From contig OX457036.1 in assembly GCA_949752735.1 (NCBI GenBank), positions 14,327,516 to 14,391,515 of the forward strand: a stretch of 64,000 bases of DNA, read 5' to 3'. Each line of letters begins with the position of its first letter. Position 1 is the stretch's first letter. The translations under genes and the position numbers were made by a program. Source of the stretch: Lumbricus terrestris. Lineage: Eukaryota > Annelida > Clitellata > Crassiclitellata > Lumbricidae. This document shows positions 11,575 to 23,814 of this stretch, one piece after another. Under the pieces are notes generated by a model. That model was not told where the DNA came from, searched no databases, and saw only the letters and a program-made list of their open reading frames with translations.

Positions 11575-12346
11575 CGTGGTCCATGGCTCGACTAGGTGAC
11601 GTCTCGGTGGGTCCCTGCCCCATATGGTTTGCCTCAGGGTTCAGTTCTTGGTCCCTTCCTATGCATTATTTTATACCACTGGTCTTGACCTGCTTCTTGC
11701 AGAACATTAAACGAATATATATATATAAATAATTATATATATATATATATATATATATAGAACATAGTGTCTTTAGCCAACTCTACGCTGATGACACTCA
11801 GGCATACATGCACTGCCTCTCATCTAATGCTTCCTCTGCAGTTAGGGCTATGGGTCAGGTGCTAATTGCCCTGAGAGCATGGATGGCATCAAACTGTCTT
11901 AGACTAAACCCGGCTAAAACCAAATTCATCTGGCTGGGCTTCCGGCAGCAGCTGTCTTAGCCTGTCTAAGCTTAATCTGATTAACCTCTCTGCTGAATTT
12001 TCCGACTATACTTTCTCCACCTCGGTCCGTGACCTTGGCGTCGTGCTAGACCAGGAACTTACTTTTGTACCTCGCCTTAATCGTCTCAGTCGCTCCTGTT
12101 TCTATCAGCTGCGCCAGCTTCGCACTGTCGCTTGCTCTCTCTCTCTCAATTGGCGCTGCAACTACGCTTGTACATTCCTTTGTCTCAGCTCGTCTTGACC
12201 ATTGCCTAACCCTTTATGCTGGTTTACCATCTGGTCGGCTGTCTTCTCTTGATCGTATTCTACGCGCTGCGGCGCGCCTCATTGGTCAACTGTCCAAATT
12301 TGGCCACGTACTTACAAATTACATGCTGGAGGTTTTGATTGCTTAG
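11575..12346 (+). pseudogene. CR1/L2-like LINE reverse transcriptase fragment
   Basis: The plus strand reads LPQGSVLGPLL near 11629, and SQLYADDTQAYMHC from about 11778, which contains the catalytic YADD box. LRAWMASNCLRLNPAKTKF follows, then RDLGVVLDQELTF, and LDHCLTLYAGLPSG and LRAAARLIGQL near the end. This is the palm-to-thumb part of a CR1/L2-type non-LTR reverse transcriptase. It is broken by a TA-rich insertion at about 11716-11758, a stop near 11958 and a frame change near 12150. It ends abruptly before a HWLP-type motif would be expected, next to a SINE. A relative with FADDVQAFVHG and WLGTPQQL is at the right edge of the window. Confidence 0.85.
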
Positions 12347-12373
12347 ATTTTGCTCTAGAGCAACATCACACCT

Positions 12374-12604
12374 GGGCGCGGTGGAGCAATGGTGGGTTCG
12401 GTGCCCTGGAGCCGAAGGTTTCCCGGTTCGATTCCACCTCAAGTCGCTTCGTACGAACCTTGGGCAAGTCCTTCACTTGCAATTGCTCATGCACTTTGGC
12501 TTGAAACTCCGATGCAGTGTCCGCGCTGATTCGGGAGCGCCTCTGAGTAGAAAGAGAGAGAGAGCTCGAAGGGGCGCAATGGCATGCAAATACGAGTAAT
12601 AAAT
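12374..12604 (+). mobile_element. tRNA-headed CORE-like SINE
   Basis: It starts GGGCGCGGTGG with a B-box-like GGTTCGATTCC near 12423. The central ACCTTGGGCAAGTCCTTCAC resembles the CORE part of MIR-type SINEs. It ends with GGGAGCGCCTCTGAG and GGGGCGCAATG, then an AAATAAGATAAA-type tail. The 3' part matches the LINE tail at 6208-6412. It lies immediately downstream of the LINE fragment. Confidence 0.85.
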
Positions 12605-13960
12605 AAGATAAAAACAAGTAAAATATAAATCAATATAATCTTTCGAATCGATTATATAATATTGCAAGACTGCGGGCCACTGAGTGCCAATGACTCAATC
12701 TAGCAACTTATTTTAAGACACCTCCTTAAGTTACCGTTCTATCCCAATTTATTATTTCGTAATTAAAATATTGACTCTTAGCGGTCTAATTGCCATTCCT
12801 TCTGGGGCCACGTTGTACTCGCGCTCCAATTTGGTTTTCAATTATATTTTGCAGTGTTTAGGCTACTTTGATCATTAGCCTATGCATATTGCTCAATAAA
12901 ATGCAGGAGTAGTGAACATGTGAAATATACATGTATATAATAATTATATATGCACAATATTGCACATACATTATATATACACATATATACATAAGTATAT
13001 ATGTTGTATATAGTTAGAAATAGACTTACATGTATAATAAGTATGTAATATGTATTCATTTTTATGTACATGTATGTATGAGTAAGTGTGTATTGCGTGT
13101 ATGCATGCATAAGTATATAACCGTAACCGTATACCACAGGTTTTTTATTGCTTGAGGCGAGAGAAAGTAAGAAAACATCTATTTTTACACACAATAGAAA
13201 TATAACACAAAGCAAAGGATGTACGTATGCACGAATATGCTCATACACGCATTTATACCCACCGATCCTTTCTGTAGCGAAGGGTTTATATGGATTTGTC
13301 CTCAGCACAGCCTTTCACGAATGGAACGGTGTTTCTCTATGGATATTTATGACAGCTGTTTTTTCCAATTGCTCTCAACATTTCCTAATGGAGCATTTCC
13401 CCCAATCATCTACGGGCTGGTGATGGACACGGTGGTCAGCCAATTCCGCCAATTCTTCCACCTCAATTTTTACGCCTCTCAATTTCTCATATTTCTTTTT
13501 AACAATCTCACAAATCACAATACCAGGGCTGTTTTAAAAGAATTTTTTGAACTGCACAAGCCCTTCTTTCCTTTCCCATCATCCATGGTAAATTACTTCC
13601 AATCGGAGGGCAATGACCATTTCTTGCTAGTTTTAACTGTGCAGAAGTGCTTCTACAACTGCACAAAGCTATTTAGAACTGCACATTTTGTGTACAACTG
13701 CACGATAAAAAAGCCATGTACAATACCGTACCGTTTTTATTCCTAAAATGGTCTCGTTTAGAGTGTAGTTCGTGGTATACTGGTTACGTTTAAGCGCACG
13801 GTGCTGTGCGATAGTGTTTTTTCAGTGTAATGCAGTGGTGTGTTGTAGTCTAGTGTCATTTTACTGAGTGTAAATGCAGTGGACAATTCAGTGTAACAGC
13901 ACAGTGTGTTTTTTTTTATTCAGATGTTGGGCAGTGCATAATATAGTTCCGCTCCTTTGT
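12605..13960. other. No gene seen; AT-rich with GTGCAGTT-like iterations
   Basis: AT-rich DNA with TATA/TACA words (12920-13110). The stretch at 13540-13900 repeats short ACTGCACA and CAGTGTAA words. An open frame of 175 codons at 13219-13746 shows no recognisable domain and no supporting splice context, so I do not call it a gene. Confidence 0.5.
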
Positions 13961-13964
13961 GGGA

Positions 13965-14420
13965 CGAGATTTATGGGGGTCCGGCGGATGGGGAGGGGAA
14001 TGTGCCCCTCCCCATCTAAATGTTTTGAATTTCCACACTTCAGTGGCAGCATCTTATGCTGTCATCTTTTAAAACAAATTGCTTTACTATTTCAGTGCTG
14101 GTAAGAGTGGTCAAAGACTTCAATAAAATAGTATATTATTTTACAATAGCAATTTAATTTACTAAAGTTTCCACACTGTAATAACTAATAGCAGCATCTT
14201 ACGATGTATGTCATCTTAAGATTATTTCACGGATTATTTCATAACAGTTCATGTAATATAATAAACAGCAACTGAAAACTATTGTGATTTGTCCAGTTTT
14301 CTTGGGTAGTTCTATTGATGAAACTCGTCTGGAGATGTTTAGACAAAACACTGGATGCTGGGCTTAGCACATGATGCAGATTGGCACATAAGCGTGAAAG
14401 AAGTAGCATACCGGTAGCAA
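13965..14420 (+). mobile_element. Fragment related to the 29759-31023 hAT element
   Basis: Several segments match the interior of the element at 29759-31023 in order. These are a GGGGAG-rich stretch, GAATTTCCACACTTCAGTGG, ATTTCAGTGCTGGTAA, AAGACTTCAATAAA, and ACTGAAAACTATTGTG. Terminal repeats are not recognisable here, so this is a decayed or truncated copy. Confidence 0.55.
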
Positions 14421-14717
14421 TGATAGCAGAGCCCCATGTGTTACTCTGGCCGTGCACATCTCACATTAAGCAAAGACGCACAGTACACTGAGATTTCAAG
14501 GTCAGTGGTCGACCAGTTAGCGATACAGTCAGAAAATCACAAATTAGAAATTACTGTCTGCAGCTGGAAAAGCAATGTTCCTAGAGGCCAAGTGCCCCGC
14601 GAAGAACAAACCAAACAAACCCTTTTCCGCAGAAGGATTGGTGGGTAAGTGGATGAGTGAGTGGGCTGCACAAGGTGGGTGAGAGAGTGATTGTATGAGC
14701 AAGACTAGACAGTGAAT

Positions 14718-15006
14718 ATAATACATATACATACACATATGCATAGATAAATAATACAAGCACATACACACATACATACATACATACATATATACATACA
14801 TACATACATACTTACATACATACATACATACACACATACACACACATACATACATACATACACATACATACATACATACATACATACATACATACATACA
14901 TACATACATACATACATACACACATACATACATACATACATACATACATACATACATACATACATACATACATACATACATACATACATACATACGTGCA
15001 TACATA
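14718..15006. repeat. (CATA)n microsatellite
   Basis: About 290 bp of CATA repeats with CACA variants, directly followed by CT-rich DNA to about 15330. Long open frames here are artefacts. Confidence 0.95.
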
Positions 15007-15116
15007 GCCATGTCTTGTCTTTATTCTATCTATCATGTTCATCTTTCTGTCTCTCTCAGTCCGTATCCCTGTCTCTGTCGTGCTGCTGGTCTTTCTCCTT
15101 CCTTCCCTCCCACCCT

Positions 15117-15161
<45 letters not shown>

Positions 15162-15479
15162 TCTTTCGCCTTCTCTCTCTGTTTGTCTGTCTGTCTCTCA
15201 CTCTCCGTTTCTGTCAATTTTCGTCTCTCCAACTGCGTCTGCATCTCTGTCTACATGTCCCTGTCTGTATCTGTTTGTTCACATCCGTCTCCTTGTCTGT
15301 TTGTCTTCTGATTGTTTGTCTTCTGCGCTGGATGGAACTGGCTTTCTCCATTACTCCGTCCTTTTCCATCCTTCCTGCGGCGTCTAAGTGACAGTCTCTG
15401 TCATCAAGTGCAAATGCTTGTCACGATCACAAGACAACAAAGAACTCAACTTCCGAGCCTCATGACGACGCATTTGTTG

Positions 15480-15980
15480 CACAGATTGTGATGCTAAACT
15501 GTAATGTCGTGTAACGGTAATGTGATGTAACGGCAGTGTGATGCACCTGTAATGTGATGCACCTGTAATGTGATGCACCTGTAATGTGATGTAACGGCAA
15601 TGTGATGCACCTGTAATGTGATTTAACGGCAATGTGATGCACCTGTAATGTGATGTAACTGTAATGTGATGTAACTGTAATGTGATGTAACTGTGTAAAT
15701 GTTATGCGATTAACTGTAATGTTAAACAACTGTGATGTAATGTAACTTAGTGTGGTTAAATTGCTATGTCATATATCTGCAATGTGCTGTAACAGTAATG
15801 TGATGTAATTGCTTTGTGATGCAACCGTAATGCATTGAAATGGCATTGCGATATAATGGTAATTTGATGCAACTGCAATGCAATGTAATTGTAATATGAT
15901 AATCATAACCACAAAGTGAGACAACTGTAGTGGAATGTAACTTCTATACGATGCAACTGTAATGTAATGTAATGTAATGC
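15480..15980. repeat. Minisatellite of GTAATGTGATGCACCT-type units
   Basis: Roughly thirty units of about 16 bp alternate ATGTGATG with CACCTGTA or TAACTGTA. They are well conserved at 15530-15700 and degenerate outward. Frames that read as His-Ile-Thr repeats are not coding. Confidence 0.85.
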
Positions 15981-16057
15981 ATCACAATGCAGATGCAATG
16001 CAAGTTATGTAGTACTGTAAAGTGCAGCATGGTGCTCAGTACGGTTATCCATTCGAA

Positions 16058-16125
16058 CATTTATATAGCGCTCCTTCAAGAAAAACTACTCAGAGGCGCT
16101 CAAACTACTCAAAGGCGCTATAACT
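16058..16125 (-). repeat. LINE/SINE 3' tail remnant
   Basis: Contains ATTTATATAGCGCTCCTTCA and CTACTCAGAGGCGCTC, the reverse complement of the tail shared by the window's LINE and SINEs. Similar short remnants are at about 17030-17075 and 17543 (minus strand), and 46625-46655 and 52835-52885 (plus strand). Confidence 0.65.
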
Positions 16126-16769
16126 TGTCAGACAAGGTAATGTTGCGTTGTGACATGTAGATTTCTGTGGTGTGAATAATGTAGAGTGTTGTGGTGCATT
16201 TTGGTGTAATGCAATACGCTCTTGTGTTTTGCTACACATAGTGAAGGTTAACAGCTTGTTGTATAGTCTGACATAATATGCTAATCAACGTTCATCTGAT
16301 ATCATTTGCTTAATTAATCTTTAACTTGCAACTGCCAGTTGATCAGCAGGCAATTCCACTTCAATTCCTCCCCATCCTCTCCCCCCCCATCACCCTCTCA
16401 TCCCTCCACATCAGCCCCCTCCCCCCCCCCCCCCCGACATACAAAGAGAGATAAAAGTCAGAAGTCTTTCATCCAGTGTCAGCAATTGACCTCAAAGTTC
16501 AGAGTTCATGTGTGGTATTACTGAAGATGAGGATCAATAATGGTGTCAACCAAAGTCACCAAGTACCTGCCTAACTGGTATGCCATAACTGGCTATATAT
16601 ATATATACATACCTAGACTATATATAACCTATATCCCTAGAACGTGGTATGCACTAATATGCGCCAACTGGTATATACCTTAAGCCTATATATATATATA
16701 TATATATGGTACCTACACCTATATTACATGTAAACTGGTGTGTCCTGGTATATGCATGTATACCTAAGT

Positions 16770-16916
16770 CATAGGCGCAACCACCCTATGGGACCCAGGG
16801 AACGCGTCCCCCAACTTTTGAGTGGTCCCTAACTTTATTATTATGGTCCCCCCAACTTTTAAGACGTGATTTATTTGGTCCCCCCCCCCAACTTTTAGGA
16901 CGTGATTGCACCTATG
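16770..16916. mobile_element. hAT-type MITE, CATAGGCGCAA family
   Basis: A 147-bp element with ends CATAGGCGCAA and TTGCACCTATG, bordered by a perfect 8-bp duplication ACCTAAGT (16762-16769 and 16917-16924). It has no coding content. The inside has iterated GGTCCC and CCAACTTTT words. Confidence 0.85.
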
Positions 16917-17296
16917 ACCTAAGTGGTATACCCTTCCTGTCAGCGTTGTGGCAGTTGTTTCTCAAGCTGCAGTTATGTTGTATACCACTGCAGCTGTCAA
17001 TACAGTTTCACGCACGTATCCACAATAAATTTATATAGCGCCTTTCCAGAATTCCTCATAGGACGCACCGTGTTGTCACCAAGACATGCACATCTGTTGC
17101 ACAACATCGCTATTAAGCAACAGCAAAATAAGACAACAACTATATAAAAAGAATCGTAGGCAGCGGGACAATCGCAATAACTCGCTTCTTCACATCAAAC
17201 AAACAACCGTCAGCTGTTCCCACTGGACCAAAACACCCCCACGACTAACCCTAAATATAGAACTTGCAACTGGGCCAACATTGCATGCGTACTTAT

Positions 17297-17503
17297 CATA
17301 GCGCCCTTCAAGCTCTCTACTCAGAGGCGCTCCCGACTACAGAGCGGACACTGCATTGGAGTTTCACGCCGAAGCGCTGAACAATTGCGAGTGAAGGACT
17401 TGTTTCCAAGGTCCCTACGCGGCGACTTAAGGTGGATTCGAACCTGCAACCCTTCGGCTGCAAGGCGACGAACATACTACACCACTACACCACCGCGCCC
17501 CAC
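17297..17503 (-). mobile_element. tRNA-headed CORE-like SINE
   Basis: On the minus strand it reads GTGGGGCGCGGTGGTGTAG at the head, a B box GGTTCGAATCC, then GGACCTTGGAAACAAGTCC (a decayed CORE region), ending GAGGCGCT and GGGCGCTATGATAAG. Same family as the copies at 12374 and 33538. Confidence 0.85.
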
Positions 17504-17519
17504 AGTTGACACAAATGAG

Positions 17520-18940
17520 TTGGCTATCCACGTATCCATCATAAATTTATATAGCGCATAGAAAAATCTTCAACGAAAAGTTCTTACCTCTTAAAATCTA
17601 GCGTATAGTAGACTAGGTAACTTAATTCTTCCGCTCAACAGGTGGCAGCAGATGATAATTAATTATTATTACTCCAAGCGTTTCTTTGCTAGATCAAACA
17701 ATCGAACCTCTTTGCAAAACGGCAGTCCATAATTACACCCGAGTAATTCGAGAACTTTTGTAGCGCCGCGGTTTAAACCTCACGAGACATGAAGTCGATT
17801 AACGGTAATAATTAATAATTCGACTCATTAATCAGTTTTTAATTAATTCACCGGCGAGATCCATAATCGTCTTTCACAAGTCCGATTAAAGTCGTACGCT
17901 AATCGTAATCGTAAACTCGAGATTTCTGCAGCGCCTATAATTTACAAGTGATGTAACGAGAACCAGTTTATCACATAAGCATATCCAAAGCAAAATCGAC
18001 AGGCCGAGGGTCAAGATCCGGAGTGGCTGGCCACTGCGGTAATAATAATAATAATAATGATATTTATAATAATAATAATATTTATAATGATAATAATAAT
18101 AATATTTATAATAATAATAATAATATTTATATTATTAATAATAATATTTATAATATTTATATTGATATTAGTATTAATATTAATAGTCCCCTATAATTTG
18201 TATAAATCCTGATGGATCATTAATACCTCGGGTAAAAAATAATAATGATAAAATAATTCTGAATATTCTAACTATAACCCTATTTTATAGGCCTACGGCC
18301 TATAACTGGGTAATTCCGAGATGTCGCAGAAACACGTTGACGGAAGAGAAAGCAATGGTCTCTAACTTCAAAACATTCAAAACACGTCTAACGACAACAG
18401 GCGCTTACGAACAGAGCATAGCGCAACCATTAGACTGCTTAGGCCTATACAATATACATTAGCCTAACTAACGCTACGTGGTTGTCAGTGCATATCCTAT
18501 TGACAGAAATTGAATGACGTGGGCAAGCCAGAATTGTAGGCTACATTATGACAAATCAGGAAGTAAGTAAAACGAAAAACTCCTATACACACTGAGAAGC
18601 TCAACAATCATAAATAGGCCAGACCTTCTGCTTTATCTCCCCCTCCAACTCGCTCCAATAGTATCCCATTCAAAGGGACACAAAGTTAACGTTTACAATA
18701 ATTTTACATCCGTCTGAAGTTAATTTACGACCGTATAAATAGCCGAGGCCAAACTGTGTTTCCTCCGCCTCTCTCTGTTCCTTGCTACATAGGATACTGC
18801 TCCCATGTGGATCCGTCTAACAGTTTGGCAGTCATGTAGAACAATTTTACGATCGGGTCATTTAGGGTTGGTGTGAGACACTCGCGGCCATATAAGACGA
18901 GGAGGGCCAGACCCCATGAGGTGGCCCGGGCGGGGGCTGT
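17520..18940. other. No gene seen; (AAT)n and short repeat end
   Basis: Contains AAT/ATT repeats at about 18040-18185 and the second copy of the CCTGAT/CCTCGGG repeat end at 18208-18232. The rest is unique-looking AT-rich DNA with no recognised gene. Confidence 0.5.
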
Positions 18941-19424
18941 CATGTGTATGCGAAGTACAGGGATGACTTCGTTTTCTTGATCTCGGTGTGTGATTGCAGG
19001 CTGGCGTTACTTCGATAGGCTAGAAATAGATCATTAGAGATAGTCAGACAGACGGCCAGTGGGACAGAAACGGATAAACAATGGGTCACATCAGCAGATA
19101 GCCAAACAGACAGACAGACACACACAGAGTCACAGACAAACACACACAGATAGGCAGAAGAAGAAAAGGAATCATGAAAGAACTTTGACATATTCGTCGA
19201 TGGAATTGGAAACCTTCTAACAACGATGCGATAGGAGAGACAGAAAAATAGAGACAATGAGAGACACAAAGAGAGACATATACACACAGACAGAGACAGA
19301 CAGAGACAGACAGATAGAACCAGAACGTTCTGTGCTAAGTGCTATAATGTATCCAATTAGGTCGACAGATAAACTTATGATTGCTTGATTGACTGAACGA
19401 TGGAACAACCAGAGGATAATTAAG

Positions 19425-19950
19425 GATGGACGAATGGATGATAACTGAATGAATAGATGAATGGATTGATGAATGGATGAAGGAATGGATGGATGGATTG
19501 ATGGATGGATGGATGGATTGATGGATGAATGGATGAAGGAATGGATGGATGGATGGATGGATGGATGGATGGATTGATGGATGGATGGATGGATTGATGG
19601 ATGAATGGATGAAGGAATGGATGGACATATGGATGGATGGATGAATGAATGAATGGATGGATGGATGGATGAATGGATGGATGAATGGATGGATGGATGG
19701 ATGGATGGATGAATGGATGGATGGATAGATGGATGGATGGATGAAGGAATGGATGGATAGATACATGTAGATAGATGATTGGATGAATGGATGGATGGAT
19801 GGATAGATGGATTGATGGATGGATGAATGAATGGATGAATGGATGAAGAAATGGATGAATGGATGGATGGATGGATGGATGAATGAATGGATGGATGGAT
19901 GGATGGATGGATGGGTGGACGGATGGATGGATTGATGGAGAAATGGATGG
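19425..19950. repeat. (GGAT)n microsatellite
   Basis: About 520 bp of GGAT with GAAT and TGAT variants. The 200-codon Ile-His-Pro-Ser frames on the minus strand are artefacts of this repeat. Confidence 0.95.
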
Positions 19951-20256
19951 GGAGTAGAAAAGGAAGACGAAAGAATGATTTGGCTTATCATGCGACCCAG
20001 TTATACTAGTGCTAAAACAATCACGAAATCCATTCCTACAGATCGACGTAGATTTCCCTTCCGCAGCCACCTAGTGACCAGTCTCCAAACGAGCGCATCG
20101 CAGCATCACGTGAATTTCATTTGCAACTGATCAACCCAGCGATGATGATAAAACAGTTCGAATGACCCAATTGAATTGGAATTTACTTCTCCCTCACGCA
20201 GAAAACTTTACCCTCACACAATACACAACCCATCTGAATTTCATCTACATGTAATT

Positions 20257-20300
20257 TGCGAGGGAGGGAGGGAGGGAAGAAGGAGGGAGGGAGGGAGGAA
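20257..20300. repeat. (GGGA)n run
   Basis: Short GGGA tandem repeat interrupted by AGAA. No gene is seen in 19950-20366. Confidence 0.8.
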
Positions 20301-20366
20301 ATAACTGGGGTCATTGAAAGGTCACAGAAACGGCGACAAATGTGGCTATATGTATATAGAGAGACA

Positions 20367-20798
20367 CATAGATGTAAAAAACGATGGAAACGGAATAAAA
20401 AACGGTAAAAAACGTCGTTTTTTTCGAAAAAATAAAAAACGACAAAAAAACGATAAAAAACGGAAACGCTAAATAATTTGACTTTGCTACATCTAAAACC
20501 GCATTTTAACCTTGAAAAAATTGATTAGTAACCTACTTCACGCAGGCAATCTCTTAAATGATGATGTTAAACGATGAAATAATGACTTTAGTTAGCTGAA
20601 TCATTGAGAGTTGGCGGAAAACATAAGGAATATAAGAAAAAATTAAAATTAAGGAGAATAATAACAGAAAGTAAATGAATAAATAAAGTTAAAGAAAAAA
20701 TAAAAAACGATAAAAAACGACGGGAAAAATAAAAAACGAAAAAAACGACGTTTTTTGGGAGAGAATAAAAAACGAAAAAAACGTTTTTTACAACTATG
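20367..20798. mobile_element. hAT-like MITE built of AAAAAACG words
   Basis: A 432-bp element that begins CATAGATGTAAAAAACG and ends CGTTTTTTACAACTATG. Both sides carry GAGAGACA (20359-20366 and 20799-20806), a perfect 8-bp match. Because the right flank is itself a GAGA repeat, part of that match could be chance. The two outer portions are made of iterated AATAAAAAACGA words in both orientations. It has no coding content. Confidence 0.7.
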
Positions 20799-20853
20799 GA
20801 GAGACAGACAGACCCAGAGATAGAGACAGTCAGAGACAAAGACAGAGAGAGAC

Positions 20854-20888
<35 letters not shown>

Positions 20889-20948
20889 GACAAAAACAGA
20901 CAGACAGAGGCAGAGAGAGGGAGGGAGGGAGGGAGGGAGGGAGGGAGG

Positions 20949-21010
<62 letters not shown>
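20799..21010. repeat. (CAGA)n/(GGGA)n/(GA)n microsatellite
   Basis: CAGA, GGGA and then a pure GA run of about 55 bp. Ser-Leu frames on the minus strand are artefacts. Confidence 0.95.
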
Positions 21011-21012
<2 letters not shown>

Positions 21013-21174
21013 ATCATCGCTGCGTTGAAAACGAATGATCGTCAACTCTGTTGGTTCTGCTTCGTGCCGCTAGATGTCATTAGGAGTGTCATTGGACGAA
21101 CGAATAACGACGTTGAAAGAGATATTTATGTTGGTAAAGGTCAACAGGTCACGGATGGCAAGATGGACAGGTGT

Positions 21175-21480
21175 GCTCGCTTGATCATGTACAGTTGATC
21201 AGGTACGGATGATCAGGTACGGATGATCATGGTACGGATGATCATCGTACGGATGATTGGATGAGGCTGATTAGATATATTAGGATACGGTTTGAGCAGG
21301 TACGGTTGATCAGGTACGGATAAATATGCAAACGGTTGATCAGGTACGGTTGATCAGCTATGTATGTATGATCAACTGTACAATCTTACTTGGATGATTC
21401 ATAATTGTGTACAGCTGATCAGGTACATATTATCTTGCACTAATGATTATGTACAGCTGATGAGATACGGTTGTCGATAT
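21175..21480. repeat. GATC-bearing minisatellite (TGATCAGGTACGGT)
   Basis: About fifteen degenerate 14-bp units of the type TGATCAGGTACGGT. They are dense at 21190-21360 and fade to 21480. Each unit carries a TGATCA palindrome. No gene is associated. Confidence 0.8.
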
Positions 21481-21884
21481 GTGAACACGCTTGTCCATGG
21501 TACGGGCCATAAGGTTGCTGCCAGTAGGACAGGCTGTGGTACAGGTGGTGGTACGATGGACCTGCTATACGGTGGTGCAGGGTCAAAGAAAAGGCCGGTT
21601 ACGTTTCCCATTTGCTCTGGAGTGGGATGTCAACGTGGAACAGACTGGAACTGATTGGCTTCCATAGTCTGGGAATAATTTCCTGAAAACATGACGCCGC
21701 AAACCACCCCACCTCTCCCACCCCATCCCGACCCCCCGACCCAACAACCCACACCGTCGATCACTAAATCGCATTACTATGCTCGTCGTTCAGCCGCACC
21801 ATCCATGTATCAATCCATCCATCCATCCATCCATCTAGCAGCCTGCCATTGGTGATGATGGTTACAACTTTTGTGCAAATAATG

Positions 21885-21886
21885 AT

Positions 21887-21942
<56 letters not shown>

Positions 21943-22020
21943 GATGATGATGATGATGATGATGATGATTATTATTATTATTATTACTACTACTATTATT
22001 ATTATTATTATTATTATGAC

Positions 22021-22067
<47 letters not shown>

Positions 22068-22080
22068 CGACGACGACGAT
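21885..22080. repeat. (ATG)n-(ATT)n-(ATG)n compound microsatellite
   Basis: Three blocks of ATG, ATT and ATG triplets. The right side nearly touches the mariner derivative that begins at 22107. Confidence 0.95.
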
Positions 22081-22106
22081 GGCGATCATGTATGTTTGTA
22101 TATGTA

Positions 22107-22685
22107 CACTGTGTCCCAATAAATCGGGGCCCCTTTTTATAATGTGAATACAACTGGCAAATATTCATCGATTGTCAAAATTTCAAAACTGTTTTTATCC
22201 TGAGATATTTACCTACAAATTGGTAATTTGTGAACGGCCCTCACTAAAAAATTACGTCATAATGACGTCATTAATTTACATATCGAAACCAAATGTCAAC
22301 AAAAATCGTTAGAGAATGACGTTCAGCCAAGAAGACAAAATTGTAATAAAATTTTTACGGATAAATAAACATTACGGCGCAAAAATGTTTATTCGAAAAT
22401 TTCCGGACAAGGGATGGACAGTGAGCGGTCTAAAAAAGCTTCTAAGAAAAATTGATTTGACCGGTTCGTCGGAGCGTCGCTCTGGTAGCGGTACTTAACA
22501 TTTGAATTCTATGATGCAAATGACGAAATTGTGACGTTAATATTCATGCCAGAAACTTCATATTTGAATCAGTGTAAGATAATTATCTCAGGATAAAAAC
22601 GGTTTTGAAATTTTGAAAATCGATTAAGATTTGCCTGTTTTATTCACATTATAAAAAAGGGGTCCCGATTTATTGGGACACAGTG
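22107..22685 (+). mobile_element. Internally deleted mariner/Tc1 element (CACTGTGTCCC ends)
   Basis: A 579-bp element with ends CACTGTGTCCCAATAAATC...GGGACACAGTG, bordered by TA on each side. Its inverted repeats extend through CCCCTTTTTATAATGTGAAT and include a block with TTTATCCTGAGATA. Inside, 22316-22498 (ATG at 22317) encodes MTFSQEDKIVIKFLRIN, FIRKFPDKGWTVSGLKKLL and RKIDLTGSSERRSGSG, a mariner-type HTH domain cut off after about 60 residues. The catalytic half is missing. The family differs from the CAGGGTGGGCC elements, but the internal deletion removes the same half. Confidence 0.88.
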
Positions 22686-22749
22686 TATATGTACGCATAA
22701 TTATATGTTTGTACGACGTTATCATTATAATCGATTTCGTCGCCGTGGT

Positions 22750-22870
22750 CATCATCACCATCACCATCAACAACCACCACAACCATCATCATCATCATCA
22801 TCGTCATCATCATCATAATCGTTATCACTATATCATCATCCAAATCATTATTATCGCCATCATCATCATG
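22750..22870. repeat. (CAT)n-rich tract
   Basis: CAT/CAC/CGT triplets over about 120 bp, starting some 60 bp right of the mariner derivative. The stretch 22870-23815 has no recognised gene; it contains a LINE/SINE tail remnant near 23217 (TTTTATAGCGTCTTTCAAG). Confidence 0.8.
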
Positions 22871-23814
22871 GCTGTCGACAAGCACCTGGAAAGAGAACTA
22901 TATCAGCCGCCACCACTAGATGGCAGAAAAATAACCAGGTGGAAGAATCCTTTCGTCCAACGATGACCTTTGTTTCCACCGATGCATGATGCGACCAATT
23001 ACCGTAATGACCAGGCGACCTTGATGGAAGTCAACTGAACAAGGTCACAGAGGTCAAGGACAAAGAATGATCTGCATTCCCCCCGTGTGAGATGAGAATT
23101 CTGGCCGATGATTGGTGTTAGTTGGTTGTGATTGGCGGTTGGTAAACGATGGTGAGAACAGATTTTTGAGTTGAGAATGTTTGGGGATCATTCATTCACT
23201 GATTATGGAAATTAATTTTATAGCGTCTTTCAAGATATATCTACTTAAAAGCATTATTTATGAAATTATGTTCGATGCTTTCCTTGACATCCTCCGACTG
23301 AACTCGGTCCTCAAAGATAAGTTGAAGATAAGTTGGTGCCCTGAACTTAGTTTTAAAAGTAGGCTGTGTGCACAGCGCGTTGGACACTATAGTCTTGAGC
23401 CAGCAAGACAGTTGCGATAGGGAATTATGAAGCGCTGACACAAATGACGACAAGATCTGGATCTTTACGAATTTTTAACCGTGGTATAAACGATCATCAA
23501 GTCAAGTGATCATTGCACCCTAATCTTCATAATAATTAGTATGCATTTATTAAGCGCTATATTATAAATGGCGTTGTTCAAAGTCGGTGAAGGACTTGTT
23601 GTTATGAGCCCTGCAGTTTTTTTTAGTTTGCACCTCGAAGAAGACTCGCAACAGAAGACTGGATGGAAGTGTAATGGCAACTGGCAAATGACAGTGGAAC
23701 ACGTAATGGAACAATTGTTCCACTTCCACGGATGTCAGAGTTGATCGACTCAAAACATAGATTACTCCGTTTTTGCATCATTCACCTCTCACTCGCTCTG
23801 TCTGTTTCTCTAAC

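Noticed and set aside
13219..13746. 175-codon open frame as a possible gene
   Set aside because: No recognisable domain, no splice support, in AT-rich repeat-laden DNA.
15384..15729. CRISPR-like array of regularly spaced repeats
   Set aside because: The units are contiguous 16-bp minisatellite copies with no unique spacers, and the DNA is from an animal.
19335..20070. 216-218-codon Ile-His-Pro-Ser frames on the minus strand
   Set aside because: Artefacts of a GGAT tetranucleotide repeat.
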